NCBI RefSeq assembly: GCF_918797505.1 | Contig: NC_092793.1 | Coordinates: 67,823,660-67,887,659 of the forward strand | Length of the DNA stretch: 64,000 nt | Reading direction: 5' to 3' | DNA from: Bemisia tabaci | Taxonomy: Eukaryota; Arthropoda; Insecta; Hemiptera; Aleyrodidae | Position numbers and translations under genes: made by a program | Notes under the pieces: model-generated | Database searches by the model: none | Told to the model about the DNA's origin: nothing | What the model saw: the letters and a program-made list of their open reading frames with translations, nothing else | Shown here: in pieces, positions 1 through 10,760 of the stretch | Numbering within the stretch: position 1 is the first letter of the stretch | How the letters are laid out: the number at the start of each line of letters is the position of its first letter

Positions 1-2664
1 TTTCAAATTCGTCTTGTAAGTGCAGAGTTTACAGACGTAATGCCCAGCAACAACTGCGAGTATTTCTTGCTCTCGAATTTTCGTACGATCAGCAGCTAAA
101 TGGTGAGTGAGCGCCTCTAAGGAATCCGTTGAAAAATTATTGCACACACAACAATGGAACAAATGATCCGGGTTCGGGTCCGCAGGTTCAGGAGGAGGCT
201 CCATTGTTTCAGGGTTCAAACCCATATCCATATGAGGCGCTAACTCAGGAGGCAGATGAGGTGGCAACTGTCCACCGGTCATCATCTGGATCAGTAAGGC
301 CTGGTTGTATGCCATATCAGCCATTGCTGCTTCAGCATGAGGTGGTTTGTCACCGCCAGGAATGGCTAAGCCGGGATGGAAATGTAGCAAAGACTCAAAG
401 CCGAGCTGCTGTTGATGGTGTGATTGTTGGATTGCACTGAGTGTTTGCATATGTTTTACATTTTGTTGCAAGACCATCATGTTATGGGTGTGCTTTTCAC
501 TGGTCATGTGGATCCTCAGATTCCGGGCGACGTTTGTTTCGTAATTACAAACATCACACCTGAAAGTCGGTTTTGGCTTTTGACTTTGCTGACTACTGAT
601 CGGAGAGTGGCCTGGATGGTGAGCGCCGCCAGAAACTGGACTCGCTGCAGTAGGTTTGTGCTGCGAGGGTGGTGGTGTTTGCTGAAGCCGTTCCGAATTA
701 CCACCACCTCCGTTCTGAAGCTCTTGCATGTTGTTCAAATGCTTATCAGATTGCATATGAATACTCAAGTTGCCTTTCGTTGTCGTCGAATAATTGCACA
801 CTTCACACCTGTACGGTTTGTAACCGCAGGTGTAGGTTTCTCCTCGGGCTAACCTCGGATGCGGCTGTCCGGCTATACAATAGATACAGGATGTTTCAGT
901 CTCAGGGTGTTTTTCTTTCATATGGATTTCTAGAGTTTCTTGATATTTGTAATGCCAATTACACTTGGGGCATTTGAGAGTTTTACACGAATTACGAGAG
1001 TGCATTCCGGCCAGGGGGCCGCCGACTCCGCCGAGCCGGGAGGAACTTAGGATGAGCTCACATTTAGCGCACTCGACGCCACTGGGTCTGCCACCCATAT
1101 GGTCCGGACACACGCCTATTGTTGTGCCGGTGAGGAAATTCGGGGGTGGCTGGGGATAGGGCACTGCAGACGAAAGTAATGGACTAAGAGTTGTACCCGG
1201 TGAAGGACTTGCGCCCGGCGAGCTGCTTCCCCTGCCACCGGCATTTCCGGTCTGTGCGGCAGACGCCGAAATTGGACTCTTCCGCGTTAAGTCCATCACG
1301 CAATTGAGTCCGCTAGATTCTCTACCGCTCAGACTACTAACACTTGTAATGATATTGTTCCTATTACTACTTGAACTACTGCTACTTGAAATATTATCTT
1401 TAATCATATTAACACAACTACCGTTTTGAGGTAGGGAGACTAACGTCTCAGGAACATTATGAGTATGGACAGGTTTTGGCGATGAATCACGTTGATGCAC
1501 CACTAAACTTTCCGCGCACACTTTTTCATCATCAAACTCCGAGGAACCGTCCACCGCGCTCGGCACCGGGTCTTTAGGAACATTTTGAGATTCTGCTTCA
1601 CTGTAACCAGGAGAAGATGACCTACGTAATAGCTGGCTCGATTTCCCATCCGTCGTAGTCGTTGACGTCGAAGTCGAAGTCGCCGTTCCTATGACGGGTG
1701 ACAAAGGTTCCAGAAATGAGACTAGAGGTTCTTTTTCTTTTCCTACACACTGAATGATGGCCGACGCATTCTTGTGACCGAGAATATCCTTCTCGTCATC
1801 CCTCAGCACAACGTTATGGTCGCCCATAGCGTGGGCTACGAAAGACTTGGCGTACCCAAAAGACAGCTTACAAATAAAACACATTAGAATAGGTTTAACA
1901 GGAACAGAAGAACAGTCGTTCTGCTTCTTTTCTTCGAGCTTCTCGTTGCAATCGCCGCCCCGGTTGTCTCGAACTGTGTACACCCGATAACTGTGCATTA
2001 TCGGCGCTTCAGGAACTATCTTTTTGTCGTGCACTAGCTTGTTCGCATAGCCTCCGTAGAGTGCCGTGTACAGAGCTGGATTCCTAGACACATAGAACGC
2101 ATTGGCTATCTGCGGCAAAGCTTGCACCTGAGAGAGATTTACACCGGGTCCGTCGACGATGCAACCGTCCCCGATGATCTGGGGTAGCTCGGCGTCATCT
2201 TCACTGAGTTCGCTGTCCTCGATGATGTAGGCAGAACCGTCCGGGTTGTAGACTATCTTACCGTCAAATTTCTCAACGTCGCTGGTGCCCCACGAATCGT
2301 CGGCGAAGGACTCCTTCGTTGGACACTTACGGGAGGCAAACGAGGCCTTGTCCTTCTCGTCGTCCGTCGAGGTGGCGTCGTCGTAGGCACCGCGTTGAAT
2401 CATGGCGGCCGTCGCCGTCACCGCCGTCGAGCTGTCTTCTATGCTAGTATCAGTTTTTTGGTCATCAAGGAACTTACTACCGGACGGTGGTGAAGAGACT
2501 CTTCGTTCTTCCTCTTCTCTTCCAGCGATGAGGCCAGCCGGGGGCGAGGCCGTCGTTTCGTCTTCAGGACTCATGATCCCTTCTCCCCCCTCGCGTTTCT
2601 TCCGTCTCTTGCTGGACGGCGGGCTGTCTACTGACGTCGCGACGCCGCTGCTGGGAGAGGGCAT
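1..2664 (-). CDS. zfh2: Zinc-finger homeobox transcription factor (ZFHX3/4, zfh2-like), N-terminal part, runs off left edge
   Basis: The frame is open for 888 codons from the ATG at 2664 to base 1; I read every triplet and found no stop. It starts with a Ser/Pro-rich segment holding a basic NLS-like stretch (K19-R24), then an acidic region with YNPDGSAYIIEDSE near residues 139-152. C2H2 fingers follow: C262/C265/H278/H283; a Cys pair C532/C535; C565/C568/H581/H586; C620/C623/H636/H642; C703/C706/H719/H725; C838/C841 (HH then AADR); and a last one, C878/C881, cut by the window edge. The stretch GQPHPRLARGETYTCGYKP and the pair of fingers ending SIHMQSDKH and RIHMTSEKH are hallmarks of ZFHX3/4 and insect zfh2. 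A Pro/Gln/His-rich linker separates fingers 703-725 and 838. Homeodomains, known to lie C-terminal in this family, are outside the window. The protein is a nuclear DNA-binding regulator of neural and appendage development in known relatives. The start is fixed by an in-frame TGA at 2677-2679. The gene symbol rests on family resemblance. Confidence 0.95.
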   Translation of the reverse strand, partial: MPSPSSGVATSVDSPPSSKRRKKREGGEGIMSPEDETTASPPAGLIAGREEEERRVSSPPSGSKFLDDQKTDTSIEDSSTAVTATAAMIQRGAYDDATSTDDEKDKASFASRKCPTKESFADDSWGTSDVEKFDGKIVYNPDGSAYIIEDSELSEDDAELPQIIGDGCIVDGPGVNLSQVQALPQIANAFYVSRNPALYTALYGGYANKLVHDKKIVPEAPIMHSYRVYTVRDNRGGDCNEKLEEKKQNDCSSVPVKPILMCFICKLSFGYAKSFVAHAMGDHNVVLRDDEKDILGHKNASAIIQCVGKEKEPLVSFLEPLSPVIGTATSTSTSTTTTDGKSSQLLRRSSSPGYSEAESQNVPKDPVPSAVDGSSEFDDEKVCAESLVVHQRDSSPKPVHTHNVPETLVSLPQNGSCVNMIKDNISSSSSSSSNRNNIITSVSSLSGRESSGLNCVMDLTRKSPISASAAQTGNAGGRGSSSPGASPSPGTTLSPLLSSAVPYPQPPPNFLTGTTIGVCPDHMGGRPSGVECAKCELILSSSRLGGVGGPLAGMHSRNSCKTLKCPKCNWHYKYQETLEIHMKEKHPETETSCIYCIAGQPHPRLARGETYTCGYKPYRCEVCNYSTTTKGNLSIHMQSDKHLNNMQELQNGGGGNSERLQQTPPPSQHKPTAASPVSGGAHHPGHSPISSQQSQKPKPTFRCDVCNYETNVARNLRIHMTSEKHTHNMMVLQQNVKHMQTLSAIQQSHHQQQLGFESLLHFHPGLAIPGGDKPPHAEAAMADMAYNQALLIQMMTGGQLPPHLPPELAPHMDMGLNPETMEPPPEPADPNPDHLFHCCVCNNFSTDSLEALTHHLAADRTKIREQEILAVVAGHYVCKLCTYKTNLK

Positions 2665-2716
2665 TGCTGCGCAACGTCAACCATCACACGCTGACATGGT
2701 GGGCGACCACACCGAT
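2665..2716 (-). other. zfh2: 5' untranslated part of the zfh2 first coding exon
   Basis: This short leader lies between the predicted splice acceptor (AG at 2717-2718) and the start codon at 2664. It contains a small upstream ORF and an in-frame stop 12 bases before the main ATG. The leader must continue in at least one exon further right. The main ATG has G at -3, an acceptable initiation context. Confidence 0.6.
2677..2697 (-). CDS. Upstream ORF of six codons (MSACDG) in the zfh2 leader
   Basis: An ATG at 2697-2695 sits in a strong initiation context (CACC before the ATG, so A at -3). It is followed by five sense codons and TGA at 2679-2677. It is in frame with the main zfh2 ORF but closed 12 bases before it, so it cannot be an N-terminal extension. 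Such short leader ORFs commonly reduce or condition downstream initiation. That role is inferred here; whether the peptide is made cannot be judged from sequence. Confidence 0.45.
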   Translation of the reverse strand: MSACDG

Positions 2717-2742
2717 CTGCAACATAAGAAAAGAAAACAGCC
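2717..2742 (-). promoter_or_regulatory. Splice acceptor with polypyrimidine tract before the zfh2 coding exon
   Basis: On the minus strand a pyrimidine-rich run (TTTTCTTTTCTTATGTTGCAG) ends in CAG, with the intron AG at 2718-2717 and the exon starting at 2716. It lies just upstream of the leader and start codon. It implies that transcription starts further right and that some sequence beyond 2717 is intron. No other strong acceptor was seen closer to the start codon. Confidence 0.65.
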
Positions 2743-4529
2743 CGTCAGTCACCAGTATCACTCAATTGTGAGGGGAGCAACATTTTTCCTGAAAATTTTC
2801 ATTCCTTACAGCAAAATAATTTGACAAGTTTATACTTGTGCAGGGTGAAATTAATCGAACCGAGAGAAAAATTACCCTAAAATAGCAGAAAGAACCGGTG
2901 CATATAACAGTGGAACTCGCAGTGCATCACTTTGAAACGTTAATTTCGCGCCCAAAAAATGTACTTTGAAAAAGAAGGAAAAAATTTCATTTCATTTTTC
3001 AATAATTTGTCAAATTTTTGACGGTGGCTATATTTGCCTAAACTCTATGAGCGCCATGTTTTGGAAAAAATAATATTTTTTTTTTTGACTGGATTTGAGT
3101 TAAGTTCGTAGGGTCTGTACTTAATTGCATTCCGCAACGAATGTAAGTGTAAAATTAAGGTACCTGTACTTGGTATACTGCGTAGGCAACACTGGTATAG
3201 AGGTGGATTGTTAAAAGCCAAAAATTGTTTCGTGAGTTGAAAGAAAAAGCGGAGTAGGCACATGCCGATTAAAACACAAGCAGGCTGTAATTCTTCGTTG
3301 CACATTCGCGAGTGAATCGATTAGAACTGACCATTTCACAATAGTAAAATAGCCACATTGTAATTTTAAGTTCTTTTCGTTCAGTTCATTTCGTTATCGG
3401 AAGATTTAACCGGGACAATGAGGCACATGGGGGTTGACCTAATACGTGGTGCGAGGAACAAAGTCTGTGGATTTAGTAATGCTTAATCGCTAAACAAACA
3501 AAATTATTCATATAACACTATCATAATTGAGAGGTTTTTAATAATTCGAAAGTCATCACGTCAGCGTATCTCTAGATCCCAGTTGCTTATTTGTTCATTT
3601 GATATTCAATTTTCACACGGATAGCTCCGGCACTATTTACTTGGTGTTTTTACCTATTGATATGGGCCCCGGCTCCGAGCGATAAATGCGTAGAATTCAA
3701 AACCGGAAAGTCAAATATTCATAATAAATCCTTAATCATCTTCAGAAGTCAATGACTTATTGAATACACGCTTGCGATCATTTTGAAACGATGAAATAAG
3801 GCTTATGCCATTCATACATCAGTTGCGTATTTAATTTCTGAAGAAATCCATCCTTACCTCGTAAGCACATTTAAGTGGTAATTTCGTCCAATCATTTTCA
3901 TTGGGTTTAAAAATAAGAAAAAGAGACACAAAGTTTCTACCTAATGCCTTTACTAAAAGAAAATAGATAAATTAAAAAAATACCTTAACTTTTTAAATGA
4001 ACAGACTCAAATATACTGACGTCAGAATGCAAGTAAATTGTAGTACATCTGTAATAATCGGACGAAATCGTTGAGTACTAGAAAAATTGGTCCGTAAATT
4101 TATCTTAGTCGGATAAAATAACACAGAAATGTTCGTTTATAAAATCACCTATATCCACAGGAAACTCATTGGATGATATATCAATAGGAGTATGACCAAA
4201 AATGGGTCATATTACGTGTAATTCCATTACATTTTTCTAAATTTCGATAATATTCCTAATTGACAAGTTTATTACTATTATTTTTTTCTATTTCCAAAGG
4301 CAGAAAAAAGGATATTTCGGTTACACGTGTGTAATTAGACCTCCGGGAATTGGATCGGTAAACCAATCGGAGAGAACCCACGACCGAAAATTCGAAGATG
4401 ACGAATAGGTGGAATAGCATATAAACCAAAACTCACGTAATAAATTAAACGGAGCGGCGCGACGGGCTGTGGAAAAATAAAAAAAATTAGAGGATGAGCT
4501 CGGAGGGTAACACAATTAGGATTTAATGG
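2719..4529. other. Non-coding, probably zfh2 5' intron
   Basis: Mostly AT-rich with short chance ORFs only. Two pieces look more constrained than their surroundings: about 3655-3790 (a GC-rich patch followed by TAAT/ATTCATAA words) and about 4320-4530 (ACACGTGT E-box followed by TAAT-rich sequence with CpGs). No repeat family of this window was found here. Confidence 0.5.
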
Positions 4530-4880
4530 AGCTCCGCGGGCCGCGTGGAGCGAGAGCGGCGACGAAAAAATCGGAGGATAAATCCTCCGATCGTAATAGC
4601 AAGGTTAGTGAATAACAATAGCCGAGTTGATTCGGAGACATACAATGCGTCCTTTGCCGCCAATGAACTTGGTCCGCTCGTCCGATGAATAGCCAATCAG
4701 ACGGATCCGAAGAATAAGAAGAGGTGCGGGCCCGCGCCCGCGCTACGTCACCGCGGCCGCCTCACCGCGAGGGAAATCCACGTCGCTCCGTGGAAAATTC
4801 ACCGGGGGAAACTCACCCGCGGCAACGGTGCGAGGAGCCCGCCAACCGCGACAGCAGCGCTCCTCGTGGCTAATTACACG
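4530..4880. promoter_or_regulatory. CpG-rich block, candidate zfh2 promoter / non-coding first exon
   Basis: The block is strongly enriched in CpG and GGCC/CGCG words against an AT-rich background. On the plus strand it has two CCAAT boxes (about 4660 and 4692) and a CRE-like CTACGTCA near 4743, followed by a GC run. On the minus strand a consensus splice donor GTGAGT occurs at 4816-4811. A non-coding first exon ending at 4817 and spliced to 2716, across about 2.1 kb, would explain the leader. Alternatives are an enhancer-type island or a promoter of another transcript. No TATA box or transcription start is evident. Confidence 0.35.
4811..4817 (-). promoter_or_regulatory. Candidate splice donor (GGTGAGT) on the zfh2 strand
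   Basis: The minus strand reads CGCGG|GTGAGT, a full donor consensus, at the edge of the CpG-rich block and upstream of the acceptor at 2717. It could end a non-coding first exon. Single donor matches occur by chance in 60 kb, so the support comes mainly from its location. Confidence 0.3.
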
Positions 4881-4954
4881 TGAGGTTAAATCCTGTAGAT
4901 CCTGTTTCTTGATCGAGCTGATTCCTATCGTTGAACATTGCGCTTGTATAAATC

Positions 4955-5100
4955 AAATGGACTACGTTTTGCAATTTGGAACTATAAATTCTGGCTCGTC
5001 TGAAAGAAACAATAATGTGCAGAGGGAAACTAATGGCACATACGTTGTTTTCAAACCGAGCTAGCATTACTAGTTCCAAATTGCAAAATGTAGTCCAAAT
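4955..5100. mobile_element. Short inverted-repeat element (family P), about 146 bp
   Basis: A left arm at 4955-4985 (TGGACTACGTTTTGCAATTT) is matched as a reverse complement at 5070-5100 with about two mismatches over 30 bases. There is no coding capacity, and the length and arms fit a MITE. It lies just right of the CpG-rich block. It is the only copy seen in this window. Confidence 0.7.
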
Positions 5101-6879
5101 AAGCCTGGGTTAAACGAATGAAAAAAAAAGATCGAGGATGAGATCTGGAATAGGAAATTCCATTAATCGGGCTGTAAAGGGTTTAGCGGGCCCTTTCGCT
5201 GGTCTACGAAAAGTGAGAGGTTTTAATTTTATTTTTTTTTAGTATGTGTGAGCCCGGTTTTAAACATCGAGTGCGATTTATGATGCATATATTGATGGTA
5301 GAAGAACAATTCACAGGCACCTAAATGGCGATTTTTCAAATTTCTACGACTTATGTCTTTTTTTTGCGATGACGCAAAGGCATCATCCAAAAATTATGCT
5401 AAAATGATATTCCACGATTTTTCATTCGGGAACTTGAATATGGTGGGAAATATGCAACAATTTCGATAGATTCTGTAATTGATGCGCGATTCTTTTATCT
5501 GAAATCAAAAACCGATTGATGCCACAGAATTATTCGAAAACTTCAGCAAAAATTTTAATTCTAGTTTTGATCAAATTTGCAGCTGAATAGACGGCTTGAT
5601 GATGACGTGCGCGCACACATACACACACAAAAAAGAAATCGGAGAATTTTTTAATACACTGCATTAGTTTCAATTTAATTTGATTACATTTGATTAAATT
5701 TGATTGAGTTAAATGTTCAATGTGTGCGACACGATCTCAAACCGGCTTCAGAGTCAAGTTAGAATCATTGCAACGACTTCAAAACGCGGAGAGCTACGAG
5801 GTGACCAAGGTCTTCTTTTCAGGAGGCAATAAAGACGGTCATTAAGTAATTATGGAGACCTCAGGTCCCCATGACGGATCGTCGTTTGGTGACAAACGCA
5901 ATACTTGGCCACTTTACTTTTTATTGATTCGACAGACAATAGTTTCCGACACACCATTTTAAAGAAAAACGAAACGATGAAGATCATCCCCACGGAAATC
6001 ATATTGAACCGATTCGATGGATGGTGTTAGGTGCGATTGGAGGTATTTTTAATCGTTCTCTGTGTAAAAAAGGCAGACCAAAAGTTGAGTCAACCCAACG
6101 GCTTGCTCAACATTGAGCGTAAGCAAATTGAATTAGTCATTAGTTTTAGCAAAAATACATTTCGTCCATTTTACCAATATTTCGTTTCTTTTGTGGTTTA
6201 AAATATTTTTCAAGATTGGATGAACCATGAAAATCGTGTGCAGATTTTTTTCAGGGTTGTTGCCTCCATCTCAAACTGAATCTTCTCGCATTTTTCATGG
6301 TTGTGTCTAACATTGGAAGATATTGTGAACCTAGTAGACTCAAAATCGGCAGGAAACAAAAGTCGTTTTGGCACAAGCCGATTCAATTAGCGTCTCTATT
6401 TTTGTCTTGATGTAATGAGCAATTCTGAGATTTCCGGATTCATCCGTGTTCACGTCGACGAATGAGGAAAAAAACCTTAATCTCGTAATGAAACTAAGGA
6501 TCGTCCCGACGAAACAAGTAGCAACGCCAGATTTGGTAAACGGCACATCACGCATGGGCAGATTCGCTGCGAGATGAAATGTGTGCGGCTAATTAAAACT
6601 TGGAACCCAGCTTTGACACTAAAAATTCATCCTGCATTGCGAGGAGGTATCAAGACCGCCCTGCCCGGGCGACTTTACTCGATCTTGAGTCAAATCTGAC
6701 GTTGCTTCGCGCAAAAAACCCCGGGACATCGAACGGCCAGCGGTAATTTATGCGAATTTATTATGAGTGAATCGAAATAAATAGTCGCGGGATTTTAGAG
6801 CACGACCTTGACGCTTGATAATCAATTAACGATCTGCACGGGTTCCCTCTAATCTCGGTTCTGGTACCCGCCAAACTTC
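5101..6879. other. Non-coding stretch
   Basis: No gene or clear repeat seen. It is AT-rich, with a short CA-rich run near 5615-5630 and repeated ATTTGATT words at 5675-5710. About 6600-6850 is more GC-balanced with TAAT sites and could be regulatory. Confidence 0.45.
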
Positions 6880-7345
6880 AACAGAACAATGGGTCCAAAT
6901 ATCGATTCATCGATGTATCGAATCGGTTAGAGTCCAACGAAAAAAAACATACTTGTATCAAGTCCATGCTACTCACAATCAGTCGAAGGCCCAAAACTAA
7001 GTACGCACTCGGATCAACCGATATCTTTTCAAAATCATTTTGTAATTGGTCCAGAAGCAGCTTAAAATACTGACGTTGAAGCATTCCTTGGTCCAAAATG
7101 AGAAAATGAATCGTGCAAAAACAAAGATTCCGAACATCGATTGATCGAGTATTAAGTCGATTCGGGTCCGACGTAACAGATTAAATCTGTATCATTTCAA
7201 TGTCTCTCAGTCGAAGGCCCGAAACTACGTATGCACTTGGTCAACCGTTGTCTTTTCTGAATCATTTCGTAATTGGTCCGACAGTAGCGCAGTACACGCA
7301 AATAAAAACGTTACCTCGTTCAAAATTAGAAAATTAATTGATTGT
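6880..7345. repeat. Diverged tandem duplication, unit about 230 bp
   Basis: Two direct copies lie head to tail. CAGTCGAAGGCCCAAAACTA at 6980 recurs as CAGTCGAAGGCCCGAAACTA near 7208, and TTGGTCCAAAATGAGAAAAT at 7088 corresponds to GTTCAAAATTAGAAAATTAA near 7319. The offset is steady at 228-232 bases, so this is a single duplication followed by point changes and small indels. No coding potential. Confidence 0.7.
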
Positions 7346-8399
7346 GGTGGCCTTGCACACTTGACGAATGATAATGTAAAATACAGTTGGTGAGTAAAAT
7401 GCAAATAATGAAAATGAGCGATGATGAAGGACCTTTTCGGTCTAGTTCTCCTTGCGCTAAGAAGAAAGGGGGGCTTCTCGTAAGCAGGGAATCAAAGTTG
7501 TGGATGTCAAGTAATATTACTCAAAGAGCATTGGCGGAAATCTGGCAGATGCGTGAAATAGGTCGCCAAACGTAAAAAGTTTGCTAGATTTCAAGTGCTA
7601 AAAACATGCGTTAAATTAAAATAATTTCTCCGGAGTCTGTGTAGTTGATTATCTAATACAGGCCCTCAGAACCGAAAATCCGTAAAAGAGTAAGGGGTGA
7701 AAAAATCAACTGGGTTAAAAATTTAACCCCTAGTCGTGTGCGGATTAAGTCACGCCAATCACCTGTATGTAAATCACATAAATCTTCACCCCTCATCCTT
7801 TCATCGACCCCCTCCCCACCCGCCGACTCATCAGTCTGTCTCCTGAATATTAACTGTTTTGGGGACAACACCAGGTTGCCATTTAAACTATGATCAAATA
7901 ATCCATAGACCAAAGTTATTAAATCGAAAAACAACCCAAAAAGCCAAAGATAATAAATGAAATGTGTTTTCGAGAAGGCAATTTTGGTTAGCGCGGGCAC
8001 TTAAAACCCAACAAAATTTAAAAATTGGTCTCTTGATAGATATTTTCTATACCCATGTCACCTTTCACGTTTTCATGACAATTAACATTGGTAATTTACT
8101 TTAACAGCCCCAGAAAAGCATTGCGGACAGGCGCAATCTCAACAAATCTTTAAGAACGGACCTCCACACTCCTCCTTTTTTGGGTGTGCTGCCTAAGGTC
8201 TCCTAGAGATGTCGTTTCAGTTGAATCTATGGAAGGACAAAACTTCTGAAGGCAGCCATTATATTAAAAATATTAACCTACTCTATTTGAGAAGAGATAT
8301 ATGCATATTTTTGAGTATGGAGTTCGTATTCCTAAATGTGATCTTTGTGTACTTCACTACGAGAAATTGACTGAATAAGCGTTTATGAAGGTCAAATTT
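7346..8399. other. Non-coding stretch
   Basis: Only short unrecognised ORFs on both strands (the longest, 115 codons at 7653-8000 on the minus strand, has no recognisable domain). No repeats identified. Confidence 0.4.
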
Positions 8400-8521
8400 G
8401 GATGTATTTCTGCCAAACGGAACTATATGCATTAAGACATGAGCCCTGAGACCCATGAGAATATATGCATAGCAGGGTTCACGTCATAATACACATAGTT
8501 CCGTTTGACAGAAATACGTCC
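8400..8521. mobile_element. Palindromic MITE, family B copy 1 (122 bp)
   Basis: Nearly the whole element folds on itself: the left arm GGATGTATTTCTGCCAAACG pairs with the right arm ending CGTTTGACAGAAATACGTCC reversed (shown here as CGTTTGACAGAAATACGTC plus C). Further paired blocks are GTGCATTA..GACGTGAGCCCTG. Two more copies occur at 57019 and 63009 with the same length and structure, showing a dispersed family. Confidence 0.8.
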
Positions 8522-8589
8522 ATTTCAAGATGGCAAACGGTCCAAATTTGCACTCAGAAGGTAGGATTGCTAGGTGTAGAGGGGTCAGC

Positions 8590-9140
8590 ATCCCTCATCC
8601 TGAATAACAACTAGGGCACGATTCATAATTCTGGAAATCAGCTTTTCCTGACCTCCTTCCTTGAGGTTCCTCCTGATTCGATCGGCGAGGAACTTGGCAC
8701 CTGCGTCGCGGGCCGGGGTAACATGTGCTGGGCGCGAGGTCCCCGCAGTCTCCGGTTTCAAAAAGCCACCGGCCGCGGCGGCGGCGCGTGGAGCCAGGGA
8801 GCCTCCTCGGCGCAAAAGGGTCCTCTCACACCACCGCACTCCGCGTATGCAAAATAGCTGCGCGCGAGCCACTTAACACAATCCACTCATAACTTATGCA
8901 TCGCAACCTTTTTTTTTCCGCTCTTCCGCGCAAAACCACCCAACTTTCACGGCGAGACAGGCGCGGATCCGTGATTTATCCTCGCCGAGGTTCCGATTCC
9001 GATCCTGGAGAAAAAAATGGGAGGAGAAGCCGGCGGCGCAAAAAAGGTCCGGTAATGAGTGTTTGTCAACCTTACGTCGGCGTGAGTATGCAAATCGACG
9101 AGGAGGGAAGACGCTCCGGATGAGCCCTGTGGCACGTGGA
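8590..9140. other. GC/CpG-rich block with overlapping chance ORFs
   Basis: Rich in CpG, including GCGGCGGCGGCGC near 8777, with open frames on both strands (for example 8585-8872 minus and 8661-8876 plus) that show no known domain. Open frames on both strands of a GC-rich tract are expected by chance because stop codons are AT-rich. A regulatory or 5' exon island is the more plausible reading. ATGCAAAT octamer at about 9090. Confidence 0.35.
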
Positions 9141-9449
9141 AAGAGCGGCGATTCGGGGTCTTAGCGAGGTGGACGTGTGCCGTTTTCGAGAGGAAAACTC
9201 ATTTGAATGCGGTTGCGCTCGAGTTGAGTCGCTTTTTTTGACAAGGCACACGTGGTTGCGCAACGCCACCCCTTTCTCCGCGGTAAACGGGCTTTTCGGT
9301 GTTTCTTCAGAAGAGGACTTTCCGAAAAAGTTTGGCGGGTAAGAAACAAGTACCCAGACATTTTTATGAAAGGACTTATTCGGACAATGCAATTGATGAT
9401 TACAGAACAGATTTCGTGTCTCGGATTGGCCAAAAAATTCGTCATTTCT

Positions 9450-9622
9450 CGGACGAAGAAACGTAACTCAATCACGGTTGCATAATCGATTAAAACACTT
9501 GAATTTTTCACAAGGATATACCTGTGTAATTTTTGTCAAAAATTTGTCTGATTCTTGCATGAGATCAGAGGAAAATGTTTAGTAGTCGTTGACTTAAAAA
9601 CATTTCCTCTTACCGGGCAAAA
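9450..9622. mobile_element. MITE family G, copy 1 (right end truncated)
   Basis: It starts with CGGACGAAGAAACGTAACTC, followed by a sequence resembling the other family members: GTTGCA, then a TTGAATTTTTCACAAG block, then GATCAGAGGAAAA. The matching right TIR is not present, so the copy appears truncated near 9620. Other copies are at 30415, 35101, 39691 and 41906. Confidence 0.6.
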
Positions 9623-9899
9623 GGTAAGTCTTAGAAACTTAAAATATTAATCTTTAGAAATCATGCTCAATATTAGTGGTGAAAACGAAAGGAAAATAAA
9701 GGAAGGAGAAATACAGGTAAATACTGAGGAGGGCAAAGAAGAAGCGAGGCTGATTGATCCCTCGGATACCTGCGGGATGAGGCTGCCAAAATGAATGGGC
9801 GAGACCCCGAAAACAAGGGCCCGAATCAAAGGCGGCCCGGCGCAGATCTGCTCCACTAATTAGCGCAAAATAGACCATTAATAGCAACGCAGGACAAAC

Positions 9900-10760
9900 A
9901 CAAAATCAGGTGGGCCGAAACCAGGAATTAGGCCGCGGCCTCGGGGCGCGGAAAGGGCCACTTTCCAGGGCCAGCGTCAGGATGTTCGGAGCCAAGGCCC
10001 TGCTCCAGAAACATCGCCGCCGATTCCAACAATAAATAAGTTGGTTTCGGGGGGCGATCCCGGGGAAATTCAAAATAAGTGGCAACGTGTGGCTCGTTAA
10101 ATGAATGAAAAACTGAATCGGAATGGTAGCGGCTGCGATCGTCGCGCCATCTAGCACCGCCCGCCCGCAACATTGTAGGACGAAGGCTGGACCCGAAGGA
10201 CCCGGGCCGACGCGCGGATCCAGCTAAGCTTATATATATAATTACATAATTTATTTAGGGAAAACGCCAACAATTATTGCCGCTCTATGGCGCCTCCGCT
10301 ACAAAGTGTAGGCCAATGCGCGCCCGTATTTAATAACAAGTTTCCACGCCGGACCGGGCGCAATTGAATCGGTCGATCTTAAAACGCAACGCGACCATCT
10401 TCTCCGGCTCCATTAGAATGCTTGTGTTCTAGGGCTCATCAGGTAAGGGACAAGTGCGGTTTTAACATCCACCAGGCGCAATTACGCGGCGAAAATTCCT
10501 TCCTCACAAATAAGTATGTCTTCTTCGTCAATAATAATTATCCTCACTATTTTGACTCCTTCCCTTTCGTTTGATTTTTTTTCTCTCCCCCTCCACGGCG
10601 GAGCGCGTTACCAGACGGGACCGGTCGAGACACAAACTCAAATAATTATATCAACTGCTATAAAATTATTAAGAAAGGGAAACCTTGATGGGTAATTCCG
10701 AGCTGGGAACCATTAGTCGAGACATTAAAAATGTGGCTAGGATTCTCGCGGCGCGGTTAA
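9900..10760. promoter_or_regulatory. Candidate cis-regulatory block
   Basis: Alternating GC-rich pieces (GGCCGCGGCC near 9931; GCGCCC near 10320) and homeodomain-type TAAT/ATTA words (10236-10262, 10640-10670). Free of the repeat families found elsewhere here. This texture is common in conserved non-coding elements around developmental regulators. Conservation cannot be tested from one sequence. Confidence 0.3.

Noticed and set aside
424..852. Plus-strand ORFs of up to 142 codons at 129-1159 and 2402-2824
   Set aside because: They lie antisense to the zfh2 coding exon, whose minus-strand frame encodes recognisable zinc fingers; the plus-strand translations have no domains.
8585..8872. 95-codon minus-strand ORF with a protein-like C-terminus
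   Set aside because: Sits in a CpG-rich block open on both strands and includes a GCG-repeat Ala run; no homologous family recalled.
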